From contig NZ_DS990391.1 in assembly GCF_000155475.1 (NCBI RefSeq), positions 303,645 through 347,440 of the forward strand: a DNA stretch of 43,796 bases, given 5' to 3'. Source of the DNA: Helicobacter cinaedi CCUG 18818 = ATCC BAA-847. Lineage in GTDB: Bacteria; Campylobacterota; Campylobacteria; Campylobacterales; Helicobacteraceae. The translations under genes and the position numbers were made by a program. Position 1 is the stretch's first letter; each line of letters opens with the position of its first letter. Below, piece after piece: positions 9,585 through 18,222 of the stretch. The notes under the pieces were generated by a model. The model was given only the letters and a program-made list of their open reading frames with translations. It made no database searches and was not told where the DNA came from.

Positions 9585-11180
9585 ATGCAGGTTACGATTA
9601 TTGGTAGTGGGTATGTAGGGCTTGTGGCTGGGGCGTGTTTTGCCCAAATGGGAAATGAAGTGATTTGCCTTGATGTAGATTCTAAAAAGATAGAATCTTT
9701 AAAGCAAGGCAAAATCCCTATCTATGAGCCGGGCTTAGAAGAAATGGTGCGTGAGAATGCTAGGCTTAAAACTTTGCGTTTTAGCACGGACAAAAAGGAA
9801 GCTATCTCAAATGCGGAAGTGATTTTTATCGCTGTTGGCACACCAATGGGTGAAGATGGCAGTGCGGATTTAAGCTTTGTCAAAGCTGTGGCACAGGACA
9901 TTGGCAGTCATATAGAGCGAAAATATGTCGTGGTGGTGGATAAAAGCACAGTGCCGGTTGGGACGGCTAGAGAGGTGAGAAGAATCATAGAATCTGCGTT
10001 AATCAAAAGAGGGAGGCATTCAGCTTGTCAAGGCAATTCGTCTTTGGGTAATCATAGTAGCGATTCACAAAGTGAAACGCCCACTTTAGAGGCGTTGTCG
10101 GGGTTGGGGATTGCTAAGGGGGAGGGAGCGACCTCGCCTAATTCAAGCCTCTCCCCCTTAGCTCAAAAAAAAGAAGCAGAACAAAATCCCTTTTTGCGAA
10201 AAGAAAACAACGAAAACAACGAAAACAACGATGATTTTTTAGAATCTAACATTCATCACTCAACTGAAATGCAACCCATTGCATTTGATGTCGTAAGCAA
10301 CCCCGAATTTCTCAAAGAAGGCGTTGCTATAAAAGACTTTATGAGTCCAGATAGAGTGGTTATCGGCACAGATTCTACAAGGGCATTAGAAGTGATGAGA
10401 GCCTTGTATGCACCATTTTTATTGAAAAGCGATAGGTTCATTGCGATGGGGATAGAATCTGCGGAGATGACAAAATATGCAGCAAATGCAATGCTTGCTA
10501 CAAAGATTAGCTTTATTAATGAGATGAGTCAAATCTGTGAGCGTGTGGGGGCAAATATCAATGATGTGCGGCAGGGCATAGGCAGCGACTCACGCATAGG
10601 ATATAGCTTTATTTACCCGGGCTGTGGGTATGGCGGGAGCTGCTTCCCTAAAGATGTAAGGGCGTTAGAAAAGAGTGCAAAAGATGTGGGCTACACGGCA
10701 AAGATTTTGCAGGCGGTGCAGGAAGTCAATGAAAAGCAAAAAATGTTTTTGGTGGAAAAAATAGTCAAGCATTTTGGGGAGAATCTGCAAGGGCTTAGCT
10801 TTTGTGTATGGGGGCTTAGTTTTAAGCCAGAGACTGATGATATGCGTGAGGCAAGCTCTTTGATGTTAATAAATGAGCTAACTAAGCGTGGGGCAAGGAT
10901 ACAAGCCTATGATCCAAAGGCATACGAACAAGCAAGATTCTATCTCAAAGATAGGCTAGATTCTATTATATTTATGGAGAGTAAATATAGTGCGTTGCAG
11001 GGCTGTGCAGCGTTGGTGCTGCTAACTGAATGGCGGGAGTTTAGAAGTCCTGATTTTGGCGAAATAGCAAAGCTGTTAAAAGAGCCTATTATCTTTGATG
11101 GACGAAATATTTATCAGCATTGTGGCTTAGAATCTAAGGGCTTTGCGTATTATCAAATTGGGGTTGCACAGAGGGCTTAA
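9585..11180 (+). CDS. ugd: UDP-glucose 6-dehydrogenase with a repeat-derived insert
   Basis: NAD-dependent oxidation of UDP-glucose (or a related UDP-sugar) to the uronic acid, a precursor of surface polysaccharide. The nucleotide-binding start is [20 protein letters not shown]. Then come [22 protein letters not shown] and the active-site region [14 protein letters not shown] with the catalytic Cys, and [13 protein letters not shown]. At 531 residues it is about 85 longer than the family norm. The excess is a non-conserved Ser/Asn-rich stretch at about residues 143-227 (bases 10011-10265), between the NAD and central domains. That stretch holds the element shared with alaS, a palindromic repeat also found at 30359, and a 9-bp tandem repeat. 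All catalytic motifs are intact, so the enzyme is probably active. Confidence 0.95.
   Translation: MQVTIIGSGYVGLVAGACFAQMGNEVICLDVDSKKIESLKQGKIPIYEPGLEEMVRENARLKTLRFSTDKKEAISNAEVIFIAVGTPMGEDGSADLSFVKAVAQDIGSHIERKYVVVVDKSTVPVGTAREVRRIIESALIKRGRHSACQGNSSLGNHSSDSQSETPTLEALSGLGIAKGEGATSPNSSLSPLAQKKEAEQNPFLRKENNENNENNDDFLESNIHHSTEMQPIAFDVVSNPEFLKEGVAIKDFMSPDRVVIGTDSTRALEVMRALYAPFLLKSDRFIAMGIESAEMTKYAANAMLATKISFINEMSQICERVGANINDVRQGIGSDSRIGYSFIYPGCGYGGSCFPKDVRALEKSAKDVGYTAKILQAVQEVNEKQKMFLVEKIVKHFGENLQGLSFCVWGLSFKPETDDMREASSLMLINELTKRGARIQAYDPKAYEQARFYLKDRLDSIIFMESKYSALQGCAALVLLTEWREFRSPDFGEIAKLLKEPIIFDGRNIYQHCGLESKGFAYYQIGVAQRA
10016..10065 (+). repeat. Dispersed intragenic element, ugd copy
   Basis: Nearly identical to 1231-1277 (minus strand) in alaS, with a 3-bp length difference. 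Translated here as [16 protein letters not shown]. Confidence 0.85.
10113..10162. repeat. Palindromic dispersed repeat inside ugd
   Basis: GCTAAGGGGGAG at 10113-10124 is exactly inverted at 10151-10162. Read on the minus strand, the arm and the following bases (AAGGGGGAG, then AGGCTTGAATT) match the left part of the intergenic repeat at 30359-30380 almost perfectly. Here it is translated in frame within the ugd insert ([17 protein letters not shown]). Confidence 0.8.
10203..10229 (+). repeat. Three tandem copies of a 9-bp unit in ugd
   Basis: GAAAACAAC is repeated three times without change, encoding ENN three times. Copy-number change would keep the frame. It lies in the non-conserved insert. 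Confidence 0.85.
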
Positions 11181-11235
11181 AAACATACCATTTAATAAAA
11201 AAGCCGATTGTAAAAGTTAGGATTCTATAAAAGGA

Positions 11236-12141
11236 GTGTGTATGCTAAAAAGTATTGTAATTTTTATGGGTATGATAGGCTTTCTTATGGGGGCGGAGCT
11301 TGAGATACGCACCACGACAATGGGAACGGTTGGTGAGGTCAAGCAGATTCGTGTGAGCTACATTAAAGGCACAGACATTAAGCACGGGCGTGAGGCGTGG
11401 TATGATGAGAGTGGGCGTTTGCTTCATCAAATGCACTATATTAATGGACGCAAAGAGGGGCGAGAAATGCAGTATTCCCAAGATGGCGAAGTGCTGTATG
11501 ATGCGAACTACAAAAACAATAAGCTAGATGGATTAGCCCAAGAGTTTTATCCGCAAAGTATTTTGAAAGCAGAAATGACCTATGATGAGGGTAAAATCAT
11601 CGGCAAGGCAAAGTGGTATCACTCAAATGGCACACTTGCTAAAGAAGCAGATTATAATGATGGAATCTTGGAGAGCAAAGTCGTAGAATACTATGATAAT
11701 GGTAAGGTCTCTCGGCAATATGCCTATAAGCAGGGCAAGATTGAGGGGGTAAGTCGGGGATTTTTTAAAAGTGGTAAAATTGCCGAGATGGTAAATTACC
11801 GCGATGGCAAGAAAAATGGCGATATGAAGCAGTATGATGAGAATGGGCTGGTGCGTGCAGAGGCGAGTTTTGAAGATGATGAGAAAGTCGGCAAAGAGCG
11901 AACCTTTGATGAAAATGGCAATCTTGTAACGCAGCGTATTTACAGCACAGGCTCTCCCAAAAAGGTGGAAGTGAGCTGGTTTTATCCCAATGGCAAACTC
12001 AAGCTTGAAATGCTCTATGAAAATAATCAAGCTATATGGCAGAAAGAATACAACCAAAAAGGCGAAATCACCGCAAAGCTAGACTGCCAAGCACAAAGTT
12101 GTCTTCCGGGCTTAAGCGAAGTAAGAACACGGGGGGATTAG
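11236..12141 (+). CDS. YwqK/MORN-repeat-variant protein, secreted or periplasmic
   Basis: A 301-residue protein with an N-terminal signal segment (MLKSIVIFMGMIGFLMG), followed by about ten copies of a 22-24 residue repeat of the form 'W/YY..NG.l..e..Y.dGk..G'. Examples are WYHSNGTLAKEADYNDG and YYDNGKVSRQYAYKQG. This is the MORN-variant repeat of the YwqK family, often annotated 'toxin-antitoxin YwqK antitoxin', but no toxin gene is beside it. Helicobacter and Campylobacter have several such exported repeat proteins with no proven role. An AAGGAG site precedes the start. Confidence 0.8.
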   Translation: MCMLKSIVIFMGMIGFLMGAELEIRTTTMGTVGEVKQIRVSYIKGTDIKHGREAWYDESGRLLHQMHYINGRKEGREMQYSQDGEVLYDANYKNNKLDGLAQEFYPQSILKAEMTYDEGKIIGKAKWYHSNGTLAKEADYNDGILESKVVEYYDNGKVSRQYAYKQGKIEGVSRGFFKSGKIAEMVNYRDGKKNGDMKQYDENGLVRAEASFEDDEKVGKERTFDENGNLVTQRIYSTGSPKKVEVSWFYPNGKLKLEMLYENNQAIWQKEYNQKGEITAKLDCQAQSCLPGLSEVRTRGD

Positions 12142-12575
12142 TTTTTAGATTCTGTTTTCACATTGTATTGCTTTGAAGCCTTAAGGATTGCCTACCTAGC
12201 ATTTTTACAAGGCAAACTTACAAGCCTTAAATCTTTAAAACAAGAGCTGTTTTTTCATACTTGTCAATTAGCCAAACGCCAAGCTACCTTTAACCGCACA
12301 CAATTCCCCAAAATCACACTTTTACCAAAACAAGATTTACAAAAAAAGAGAGATTTATAAACTTTTAGCTACTTAAGACAAAGACTGATTAAGATTCTTG
12401 AATCTTGCCAGAAAAATAGAACAATACAAAAACCTATTACACAAGGAACTTTTTGTGTGCACTTTGGACTTCAATTTTTCGAGATTTATGACAAGAAAAG
12501 GAAGTCATATCCGTAAGATTTGTTTATTCGATGGCGAATATTATATAAAGGACTTTTTTGATGAGACAAACTAGC

Positions 12576-12645
12576 TCATATCTAAGCCTATTTTGCCGGG
12601 ATTCAAAATATTATTTTGAGTCAAATGCCTTTATGATAATCTAAA
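12576..12645 (-). pseudogene. Decayed copy of the glcD 3' end
   Basis: About 70 bases on the minus strand align with 13477-13545, the 3' end of glcD, at roughly 80% identity by eye. Translation gives ILNPGKIGLDM before a stop, against ILNPGKMGLDMK in the intact gene. A one-base insertion breaks the frame upstream. The two copies flank the outer-membrane protein gene in the same orientation. This is a relic of a duplicated or replaced glcD copy. Confidence 0.75.
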
Positions 12646-12740
12646 AATATTTATTTGTAATTAATGTTTATCTGCGTCTATTTCCAATATCAACTCAATT
12701 TATTTTGTTACTTTTTGTGATTAATTTTTGTAAATCTCCG

Positions 12741-12780
12741 TTTTTTTTTGTCAAAGAATTAGATTTTTTTCAAATAGAAT
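12741..12780 (+). promoter_or_regulatory. T9 tract and -10-like hexamer upstream of the outer-membrane protein gene
   Basis: A run of nine T (12741-12749) lies upstream of TAGAAT (12775-12780), which could be a -10 element 35 bases before the ATG. In H. pylori, homopolymeric T tracts near the -35 region modulate OMP promoters by length change. The spacing here is compatible with that, but it is an inference. Confidence 0.4.
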
Positions 12781-12814
12781 TTGGCCTTAATTTCGCTGGG
12801 GAGTTAGAATATCA

Positions 12815-13468
12815 ATGAAAAAAGTTTTTGTAGTAATTCTTTTAAGCTTATCATTGAGCTCAAACATACTTGCCCAAGAAAAAAGTGGCTTATTTCTTGG
12901 GGCAACGGGAGGGCTTGGCTTTATAACGGGCGTATTTTTTGATACAGCTGGTAATGACACATCGTGGGATAGTGTGCTAATGAAAGAAACAACCTACTCA
13001 ACCGCACTTGGCATAAAAGGCGGATATCAGTATTGGTTTTCTCCACGCGTTGGTGTTAGGACATATTTGCAATATGATTTCAATTCTGGTCGCACTTGGC
13101 ACATCAAAAATGATAAATTATTTATCCATTTTCAACACTCAACCGGCAATATGGACTTAATGATTAATTTCCTTAACACAGAATCTTTTTCACTAGGTGT
13201 ATTTGGTGGGTTTGGGCTAGGCTATACTATCAGCACTTGGAATAATGCAGACATTCTTAACTTTCTTCAAAACAAATATGATTATTTTGGATTAGCATTT
13301 ATTACGAATGTAGGCGTTTCAGCGACTTTTACACAACAGCACAAAGTTGAACTTGGCTTAAGATTCCCCCGATTGCCTATATTTTATCAAAGCCTTGAGT
13401 CGCAAAACAGAAGTGGCTTTGGATTCACAGCAGCAAGTGTGAATCTAAGCTATTCTTACATATTTTAG
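12815..13468 (+). CDS. Outer-membrane beta-barrel protein, Helicobacter OMP type
   Basis: A 217-residue protein with a signal peptide (MKKVFVVILLSLSLSSNILAQ) and glycine/aromatic-rich amphipathic strands (GLFLGATGGLGF, LGIKGGYQYWFSPRVGVRTYLQYDF, SLGVFGGFGLGYTIS). It ends in SVNLSYSYIF with a terminal Phe, the signature for insertion by BamA. This resembles the small Helicobacter OMP families. It converges on glcD with 3 bases between the stops and is flanked by two copies of the glcD 3' end, which suggests it arrived with a rearrangement. The exact function (porin or adhesin) cannot be told. Confidence 0.85.
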   Translation: MKKVFVVILLSLSLSSNILAQEKSGLFLGATGGLGFITGVFFDTAGNDTSWDSVLMKETTYSTALGIKGGYQYWFSPRVGVRTYLQYDFNSGRTWHIKNDKLFIHFQHSTGNMDLMINFLNTESFSLGVFGGFGLGYTISTWNNADILNFLQNKYDYFGLAFITNVGVSATFTQQHKVELGLRFPRLPIFYQSLESQNRSGFGFTAASVNLSYSYIF

Positions 13469-13471
13469 CCA

Positions 13472-14866
13472 TTACTTCATATCTAAGCCCATTTTGCCGG
13501 GATTAAGAATATTATTTGGATCAAATGCTTTTTTGATATTCGCAAATAAATTCATCTCCGCTTCACTAAAGGCTAAACGCATAAAAGGGGCTTTTGACAA
13601 GCCTATGCCGTGTTCCCCACTAAGAGTGCCTTCAAGCTCAATGGCGATTTTAAAAATCTCCTCTATACACGCATAGCCCCTTTGCATAGATTGTGCATCA
13701 TTTGGATCACTCACCATTACATTTACATGCACATTCCCATCGCCCGTATGCCCAAAGCAAGGAATCTTAAAGCCATATTCTTTGCTTAGAATCCCAATGC
13801 GTTTAAGTAGCTCCGGCAAGGCTGAACGCGGCACGGTAATATCTTCATTGAGCTTTTTCTTACCATAAATGGTGATACTTTGGCTGACATTCCGCCTTGC
13901 AAACCACAAATCCGCCGCTTCATCATCAGTTTGAGCGATTTTGAACTCCACACAACCATTTGCCTTAAAGCATTCCTGCAAAACTTCAAGCTGAAAGTCT
14001 AACTGCTCTGGCAAATCCCCATCAACTTGCGTGATGAGAATAGCCCCCGCTTGAGTTGGTAGCCCCTTGTGGAATCGCTCCTCAACCGCACAAATACTCA
14101 AATTATCCAAAAACTCCATTGCCACAGGCGTAATGCCACTTGCCATACTTTTATACACTGCATTCATCGCTGATTCTATATCAGCAAACACGCCCATAGC
14201 CGAGCGTGTGAGCTTTGGCTTGGCAATAAGCTTGAGCGTAATTTCTGTAATAACAGCTAAAGAGCCTTCACTTGCTATTAAGATTCCAGCAACATTGAAT
14301 CCTGCTACATCTTTTATCGTCTTTTTTCCTGCACGAATCACATCGCCATTTGGCAAAACCGCACGCAATGCCATCACATAATCTTTTGTGATTCCATATT
14401 TCGCCGCTCGCATACCTCCAGCATTTTCACTGACATTGCCTCCAAGTGTGCTGTATTCCTGACTTGCAGGATCTGGCGGATAGAATAAGCCCTTTGCCTC
14501 CACCGCTTCTTGAAACGCCTTATTCACCACGCCGGGTTGCACTCTAGCGATAAGATTTTTTTCATCAATTTCTAAGATTCTATTAAAATGCTTTTCTAAT
14601 GCTAAAACAATCCCCCTTTGAACGGGCAATGCCCCACCGGTAAAGCCACTTCCCGCCCCTCTAGGAATAACAGGAATCTTTTGATCATTGCAATAGGCTA
14701 AAACCGCACTGACATCTTGCTCATTCCTAGGAAACACCACTGCATCAGGCTCATAACGCTCCCTTGTCGCATCGTAGCAATACGCCACCAAATGTGCCTT
14801 GTCATCATAGCAATTCTCTTCCCCTACCATTTGCTTAATGGCTTGAATATGTCGCTTGTGTAGCAT
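13472..14866 (-). CDS. glcD: FAD-linked oxidase, GlcD/D-lactate dehydrogenase family
   Basis: Oxidises a 2-hydroxy acid (glycolate or D-lactate), passing electrons to the quinone pool. The FAD-binding PCMH domain includes PVIPRGAGSGFTGGALP and STLGGNVSENAGGMRAAKYG. The C-terminal FAD-oxidase domain includes CFGHTGDGNVHVNV, GTLSGEHGIGLSK and the terminal NILNPGKMG. The ATG at 14866 has AAGGAG five bases upstream and fits better than the GTG at 14872. H. pylori HP0509 is the counterpart and, as here, follows pgbA and precedes nothing related. The substrate is not settled by sequence. It overlaps no gene but sits directly behind the pgbA stop. Confidence 0.9.
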   Translation of the reverse strand: MLHKRHIQAIKQMVGEENCYDDKAHLVAYCYDATRERYEPDAVVFPRNEQDVSAVLAYCNDQKIPVIPRGAGSGFTGGALPVQRGIVLALEKHFNRILEIDEKNLIARVQPGVVNKAFQEAVEAKGLFYPPDPASQEYSTLGGNVSENAGGMRAAKYGITKDYVMALRAVLPNGDVIRAGKKTIKDVAGFNVAGILIASEGSLAVITEITLKLIAKPKLTRSAMGVFADIESAMNAVYKSMASGITPVAMEFLDNLSICAVEERFHKGLPTQAGAILITQVDGDLPEQLDFQLEVLQECFKANGCVEFKIAQTDDEAADLWFARRNVSQSITIYGKKKLNEDITVPRSALPELLKRIGILSKEYGFKIPCFGHTGDGNVHVNVMVSDPNDAQSMQRGYACIEEIFKIAIELEGTLSGEHGIGLSKAPFMRLAFSEAEMNLFANIKKAFDPNNILNPGKMGLDMK

Positions 14867-14868
14867 AA

Positions 14869-15618
14869 TCACTCCTTATTTGTGGGATCAAAAGCTTTAA
14901 GGCTTGGGTTTAAAAGCTCATCATAATAGCTAAAATATTGACGCGATTTTTTTGAACGCAACTTGCTTGCGAGTGATCCGGTATCAATATTAGCAATGCG
15001 TGAAAAAAATGGTGCTTGGGTTGTCTCTAGCTCTGGCTTAGTAAAGGGCTGCACTTCAAGCAGGGCAAAACTTTGGCAATCAAGCACATTTAGCCCATTT
15101 GACGCCAAAATATACACAAGCCCTATGCTATATGCGTTACAAAACTTACGCAAATGCTTGGGCTTTGGGTCATTAATGCCATCTTTTGCCAAAAACGCCG
15201 CAAACAAATCAATATGCACAAAATGCGTTGGATTGGTAGATAGAATCTTATTGTAACTCTCTTGATTTGGAGCAATAGCAATGGCTTTATTATAAAACCC
15301 ACCAAATATCACCTTATCATCTTTTGTTGGTGTAGCTTGTGGTGTGGGGAGATATTTTTGTGCGATATTTTCAAAATGAGCAAATCTCGCATACGCATTG
15401 CCACTCTCAATCCGCTCAATCACAGCACTTGCGATAATGACATTATAATCCCCATTTTGTGCTAGAACAATCCCACTTTGCCCCACTCTCAATCCATTAG
15501 CCTCAAAGGTGAGTATTTTGCCCTTCACTTCTGCTATATTTTTTGACACAGGCTCAAGATTGAGCGCAAAGCCCATACTCACCGCACATACAATACCTAA
15601 CCACAATCGCCACAACAT
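14869..15618 (-). CDS. pgbA: PgbA-like protein (plasminogen-binding protein N-terminal family)
   Basis: A 249-residue exported protein with signal segment MLWRLWLGIVCAVSMGFALN. The conserved region begins LEPVSKNIAEVKGKILTFE and includes GLRVGQSGIVL, FNNIAQ-like and DLFAAFLAKDG segments. It matches, from memory, the N-terminal domain of H. pylori PgbA (HP0508). That protein was named for plasminogen binding, which was attributed to its lysine-rich C-terminus. This protein lacks a long lysine-rich tail, so plasminogen binding should not be assumed. Position between the NUDIX gene and glcD is as in H. pylori. Confidence 0.7.
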   Translation of the reverse strand: MLWRLWLGIVCAVSMGFALNLEPVSKNIAEVKGKILTFEANGLRVGQSGIVLAQNGDYNVIIASAVIERIESGNAYARFAHFENIAQKYLPTPQATPTKDDKVIFGGFYNKAIAIAPNQESYNKILSTNPTHFVHIDLFAAFLAKDGINDPKPKHLRKFCNAYSIGLVYILASNGLNVLDCQSFALLEVQPFTKPELETTQAPFFSRIANIDTGSLASKLRSKKSRQYFSYYDELLNPSLKAFDPTNKE

Positions 15619-15629
15619 AAATTCTCCTT

Positions 15630-16253
15630 CTATTTATTCACATATTTTTTATTTCTTAAAAACCACATCACGCCAAAGGCTAAGCCGGGCGTTTTTGTCT
15701 TGCTTTCATTATATAAAAACTGCTCTAAACAATCCACCTTAACAAACACAGATTCAATCACTTCTCCATCAATACCCCCACCTGTGCTAACCCTATCATT
15801 TTCATTAATTTCAGCATAAAAAAGGTTTTGTTTTGCCCCGCTATGCCCTACCGCTGTGGCAAAAGAAGTGATATATTCTAAGCTATTGACCTTATATCCA
15901 CACTCTTCTTCTACCTCTTCTTTAGCGATTTGCTCCACGCTCTTGCCCTTTTTATCCACAAGCCCAGCACATAGCTCATAAGTGTAGCCAACCTCATCTT
16001 GAGTCTTTGAATCTGTCCTAGATTCTAAATGTGATTCTCCAAAATGACGCACGAATACCGGCGGACGAAACTGCTTAACAAACAACAAACTTTGCTTTTG
16101 TGTGTGATAGAGCAAAACAGAGACAGAATCTAGACTATGGATAAAATCCCAACTGCGTTTTGCCCCATTTTCCACATAAAGCATACGGCGAGGTTTGATA
16201 TAGGCTGAATCCACACATTCACAAAAGCTTATATCTGTAATAATGGACTTCAT
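15630..16253 (-). CDS. NUDIX hydrolase, UDP-sugar diphosphatase (NUDT14-like)
   Basis: Hydrolyses a nucleoside diphosphate sugar. The NUDIX region reads YELCAGLVDKKGKSVEQIAK followed by EEVEEECGY, and ends near GLAFGVMWFLRNK. The arrangement AGLVD...G.S.EQIA.EE..EECGY is that of UDP-glucose/ADP-ribose diphosphatases of the NUDT14 type, in which the usual R of the NUDIX box is Glu. The frame is open further upstream, but the ATG at 16253 has an AAGGGAAG site and begins the conserved MKSIITDISF. That start lies just after the csd3 stop (16258), so the genes are coupled. Length 207 residues. The substrate is inferred from the family only. Confidence 0.85.
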   Translation of the reverse strand: MKSIITDISFCECVDSAYIKPRRMLYVENGAKRSWDFIHSLDSVSVLLYHTQKQSLLFVKQFRPPVFVRHFGESHLESRTDSKTQDEVGYTYELCAGLVDKKGKSVEQIAKEEVEEECGYKVNSLEYITSFATAVGHSGAKQNLFYAEINENDRVSTGGGIDGEVIESVFVKVDCLEQFLYNESKTKTPGLAFGVMWFLRNKKYVNK

Positions 16254-16257
16254 TAGA

Positions 16258-17508
16258 CTACTTCCCTTGTGGATTTTGCCGTGTGGATTCAGCAGAATCG
16301 GCAGAAGTGCTAGATTCACTAGATTCAGTAGAATCTTCGTCTGCTTCACTCGGTGTAAGACTAAAGCTTTCATTTGCCACAATGCTATTGCCACCTTTTT
16401 CCAACGCCTCTTGCAAAAGTGGGATAAAGCTTTCACTCACAGCCATAAACTTCTCTTTTTCCTTACCTTGTAGCTCTTTACTTACCGCCTTGACACTTGA
16501 AAGCGGATTAATAGGCACATTATTGCGATACAGCCCAAAATGCAAATGTGGTCCTGTGCTTAAGCCTGTTGAGCCAACGCGTCCTATAAGCTGTCCCCGT
16601 TTGACTTTTTTGCCACTTTTCATACCTGAAGCAAAGGAATTCATATGTGCGTAAAGGGTTTTAAGATTATTCTCGTGGCGGATTTCAATAAGATTCCCAT
16701 ATCCGCCCCGCTTACCTGCAAAAATCACAACCCCATCAGCAGCTGCGACAATGGGCGTGCCTTTGGGTGCGGCATAATCCACCGCATAATGTGGGCGAAT
16801 CGTGCCTAAAATCGGGTGTTTTCTACCAAGTGAAAAGCGTGAGCTAATCCTTGCTCCAGCCACCGGCGTTTGTAGCAAAAAGCCTTGAATCTCCTTGCCG
16901 TCCTTATTGTAATAACGCCCATTATTGAATCTAAAAATATAATGTGGCTTTTTGTTGATCTCTACAACCGCAGCTTTAATATTTGCATTTTTAAGCGGTT
17001 TGCCTAAGCGATATTTGCGATCATAAATTACTGCTAGTCTATCGCCCTTTTGGATAGAGCGAAAATTGACACTATTTTTGTATGCGTTTAAAAACTCACT
17101 CACAAGCCCATTATCGCGTGTCATCTCAAGTAAATCTTGATAGGGAGAACTTTGAATAGAAAGACTGATTGTTTGCTCTTGTTCAAAATAAATCATCGGT
17201 GCGAAATCAAGCTTAAACTCGCCATCTCGCTTAAAAATATGAATCTGCATACCATCGCCTATGGGAATAAGTGCCTGTAATAATTCCTCATTATCATCTA
17301 AAAGTGTGTAGTATGTAACACCCGCATATACCTCCGAAGTTAGCTCCCTATCTTTTGGAGGGAGATTGTAATATACGCTTGTTGGAATATTATACTTTTG
17401 AAAAAAAGCAAAAAATGTATATCCACTCTCCCAAATTTGACTATATGCAGTCGCTCCAAAGCTTAGACTACTCCACAAACTTAACAATACAATCGCTTTT
17501 TTCACCAT
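16258..17508 (-). CDS. csd3: Peptidoglycan DD-carboxypeptidase/endopeptidase, M23 family (Csd3/HdpA-like)
   Basis: A periplasmic zinc peptidase that trims peptidoglycan and shapes the cell. It has a signal peptide (MVKKAIVLLSLWSSLSFGA), an N-terminal regulatory region, and a LytM/M23 domain near residues 220-340. The zinc ligands are visible as HYAVD and GPHLHFG, with HMNS between. Overall length and order match H. pylori Csd3 (HP0506), which is needed for helical shape. The C-terminal ~40 residues are a Ser/Glu-rich tail of D-S and E-S pairs, apparently lineage-specific. The next gene (NUDIX) starts 4 bases beyond the stop. Confidence 0.9.
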   Translation of the reverse strand: MVKKAIVLLSLWSSLSFGATAYSQIWESGYTFFAFFQKYNIPTSVYYNLPPKDRELTSEVYAGVTYYTLLDDNEELLQALIPIGDGMQIHIFKRDGEFKLDFAPMIYFEQEQTISLSIQSSPYQDLLEMTRDNGLVSEFLNAYKNSVNFRSIQKGDRLAVIYDRKYRLGKPLKNANIKAAVVEINKKPHYIFRFNNGRYYNKDGKEIQGFLLQTPVAGARISSRFSLGRKHPILGTIRPHYAVDYAAPKGTPIVAAADGVVIFAGKRGGYGNLIEIRHENNLKTLYAHMNSFASGMKSGKKVKRGQLIGRVGSTGLSTGPHLHFGLYRNNVPINPLSSVKAVSKELQGKEKEKFMAVSESFIPLLQEALEKGGNSIVANESFSLTPSEADEDSTESSESSTSADSAESTRQNPQGK

Positions 17509-17671
17509 AGAATACCTTAAATAAAATGATTTGGGGTTTTAAAATTGCTCTTTTTAAAATGCTGGATTCTAGTATAAAAATTTTAATAAAAAATGCTAGA
17601 ATACGATTTTGCACTTTTGGCATTCTTTTTGCTGTCTCTTTTGTAGCAGGAGTATTTTTAAGGAGTGAAAT

Positions 17672-17863
17672 ATGAGCATAGGCTTGAAAAATTGGCTATT
17701 CCCTACAATCAGTTTTGTTGCATTTTTGTATGTGATGCTGTTGCTTGGGATTTGGACATATCGCGTTGATGCCAGTAAGCCTTTGTTTAGCTCTGATGGA
17801 AGCTCTAAAAGTGTAACAACACTCAAAGACTTTAAGCAAGAAATGCAAGGCTATGTAAAATAA
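17672..17863 (+). CDS. Small single-pass membrane protein
   Basis: 63 residues: a hydrophobic helix at about residues 8-30 (WLFPTISFVAFLYVMLLLGI) followed by a short polar tail. AAGGAG lies nine bases before the ATG, and TAGAAT at about 17601 could be its -10. It stands 78 bases upstream of flgM and its promoter. No family is recognised, so a link to flagella is only positional. Confidence 0.65.
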   Translation: MSIGLKNWLFPTISFVAFLYVMLLLGIWTYRVDASKPLFSSDGSSKSVTTLKDFKQEMQGYVK

Positions 17864-17880
17864 AGAGTGTGTCAAACAGC

Positions 17881-17907
17881 TAAAGTTTTTTAAACATTAG
17901 CCGATTT
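17881..17907 (+). promoter_or_regulatory. Sigma-28 (FliA) type promoter for flgM
   Basis: TAAA at 17881-17884, exactly 15 bases of spacer, then GCCGATTT at 17900-17907. The sigma-28 consensus is TAAA-N15-GCCGATAA, so this matches all but the last two positions. It lies 35 bases upstream of flgM. FlgM is the anti-sigma-28 factor, so this would be a feedback loop. Confidence 0.75.
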
Positions 17908-17941
17908 GGCATTAATCGCACATCAATAAAAGGGGTATCTT

Positions 17942-18154
17942 ATGGTAAATGGTATCAATACAAGCATAAAAGCAACAGCAGCTCTCAATAGAGATATAAT
18001 CTCAAAGCAAAGTGAGAATAATGAAGTCAAAGAAAAAGAGCAAGTGCAGCTCTCTCGTGCTGAACAAATCAAAGAGCAAATCAAAAATGGCGAGTATAAG
18101 ATTGATTTGCAACAAACTTCCGAAAAAATGGCATCAAATTTGCTTAACCTTTAA
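17942..18154 (+). CDS. flgM: Anti-sigma-28 factor FlgM
   Basis: Holds FliA (sigma-28) inactive until the flagellar hook is built. The 70-residue protein has the family layout: a disordered, charged N-terminal half and a C-terminal sigma-binding helix pair (RAEQIKEQIKNGEYKIDLQQ, then TSEKMASNLLNL). Downstream come a FlgN-like chaperone gene and flgK, the usual partners. Confidence 0.9.
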   Translation: MVNGINTSIKATAALNRDIISKQSENNEVKEKEQVQLSRAEQIKEQIKNGEYKIDLQQTSEKMASNLLNL

Positions 18155-18222
18155 GAACTATCCATTGTGGCTTGTTTGTCTAAAAAAGCAGGTTAAACAA
18201 TGGATCTTTGAAGGATTAGGCT

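Larger units (their letters stand above)
12142..12814. other. 673-bp region without a convincing gene
   Basis: The frame 12163-12360 (65 codons, TTG start) is open but has no ribosome site and no family I recognise. The same frame continues past a TAA to 12517. These may be decayed coding DNA. Bases 12576-12645 are a remnant of a glcD 3' end, and 12741-12780 look like the promoter of the next gene (separate entries). Confidence 0.5.

Noticed and set aside
10011-10265. ugd insert as a frame error or separate gene
   Set aside because: The frame is continuous through the insert and all conserved domains on both sides are in phase.
11236-12141. Toxin-antitoxin pair based on the YwqK 'antitoxin' name
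   Set aside because: No adjacent toxin gene. The protein has a signal peptide and MORN-like repeats, so the name is only inherited annotation.
12163-12360. 65-codon open frame after the YwqK-like gene
   Set aside because: TTG start, no ribosome site and no recognisable family. It may be decayed DNA, so it is described only as part of the region.
16254-16436. 61 extra N-terminal residues of the NUDIX protein
   Set aside because: They overlap the csd3 coding end in another frame and have no NUDIX similarity. The ATG at 16253 has a ribosome site.
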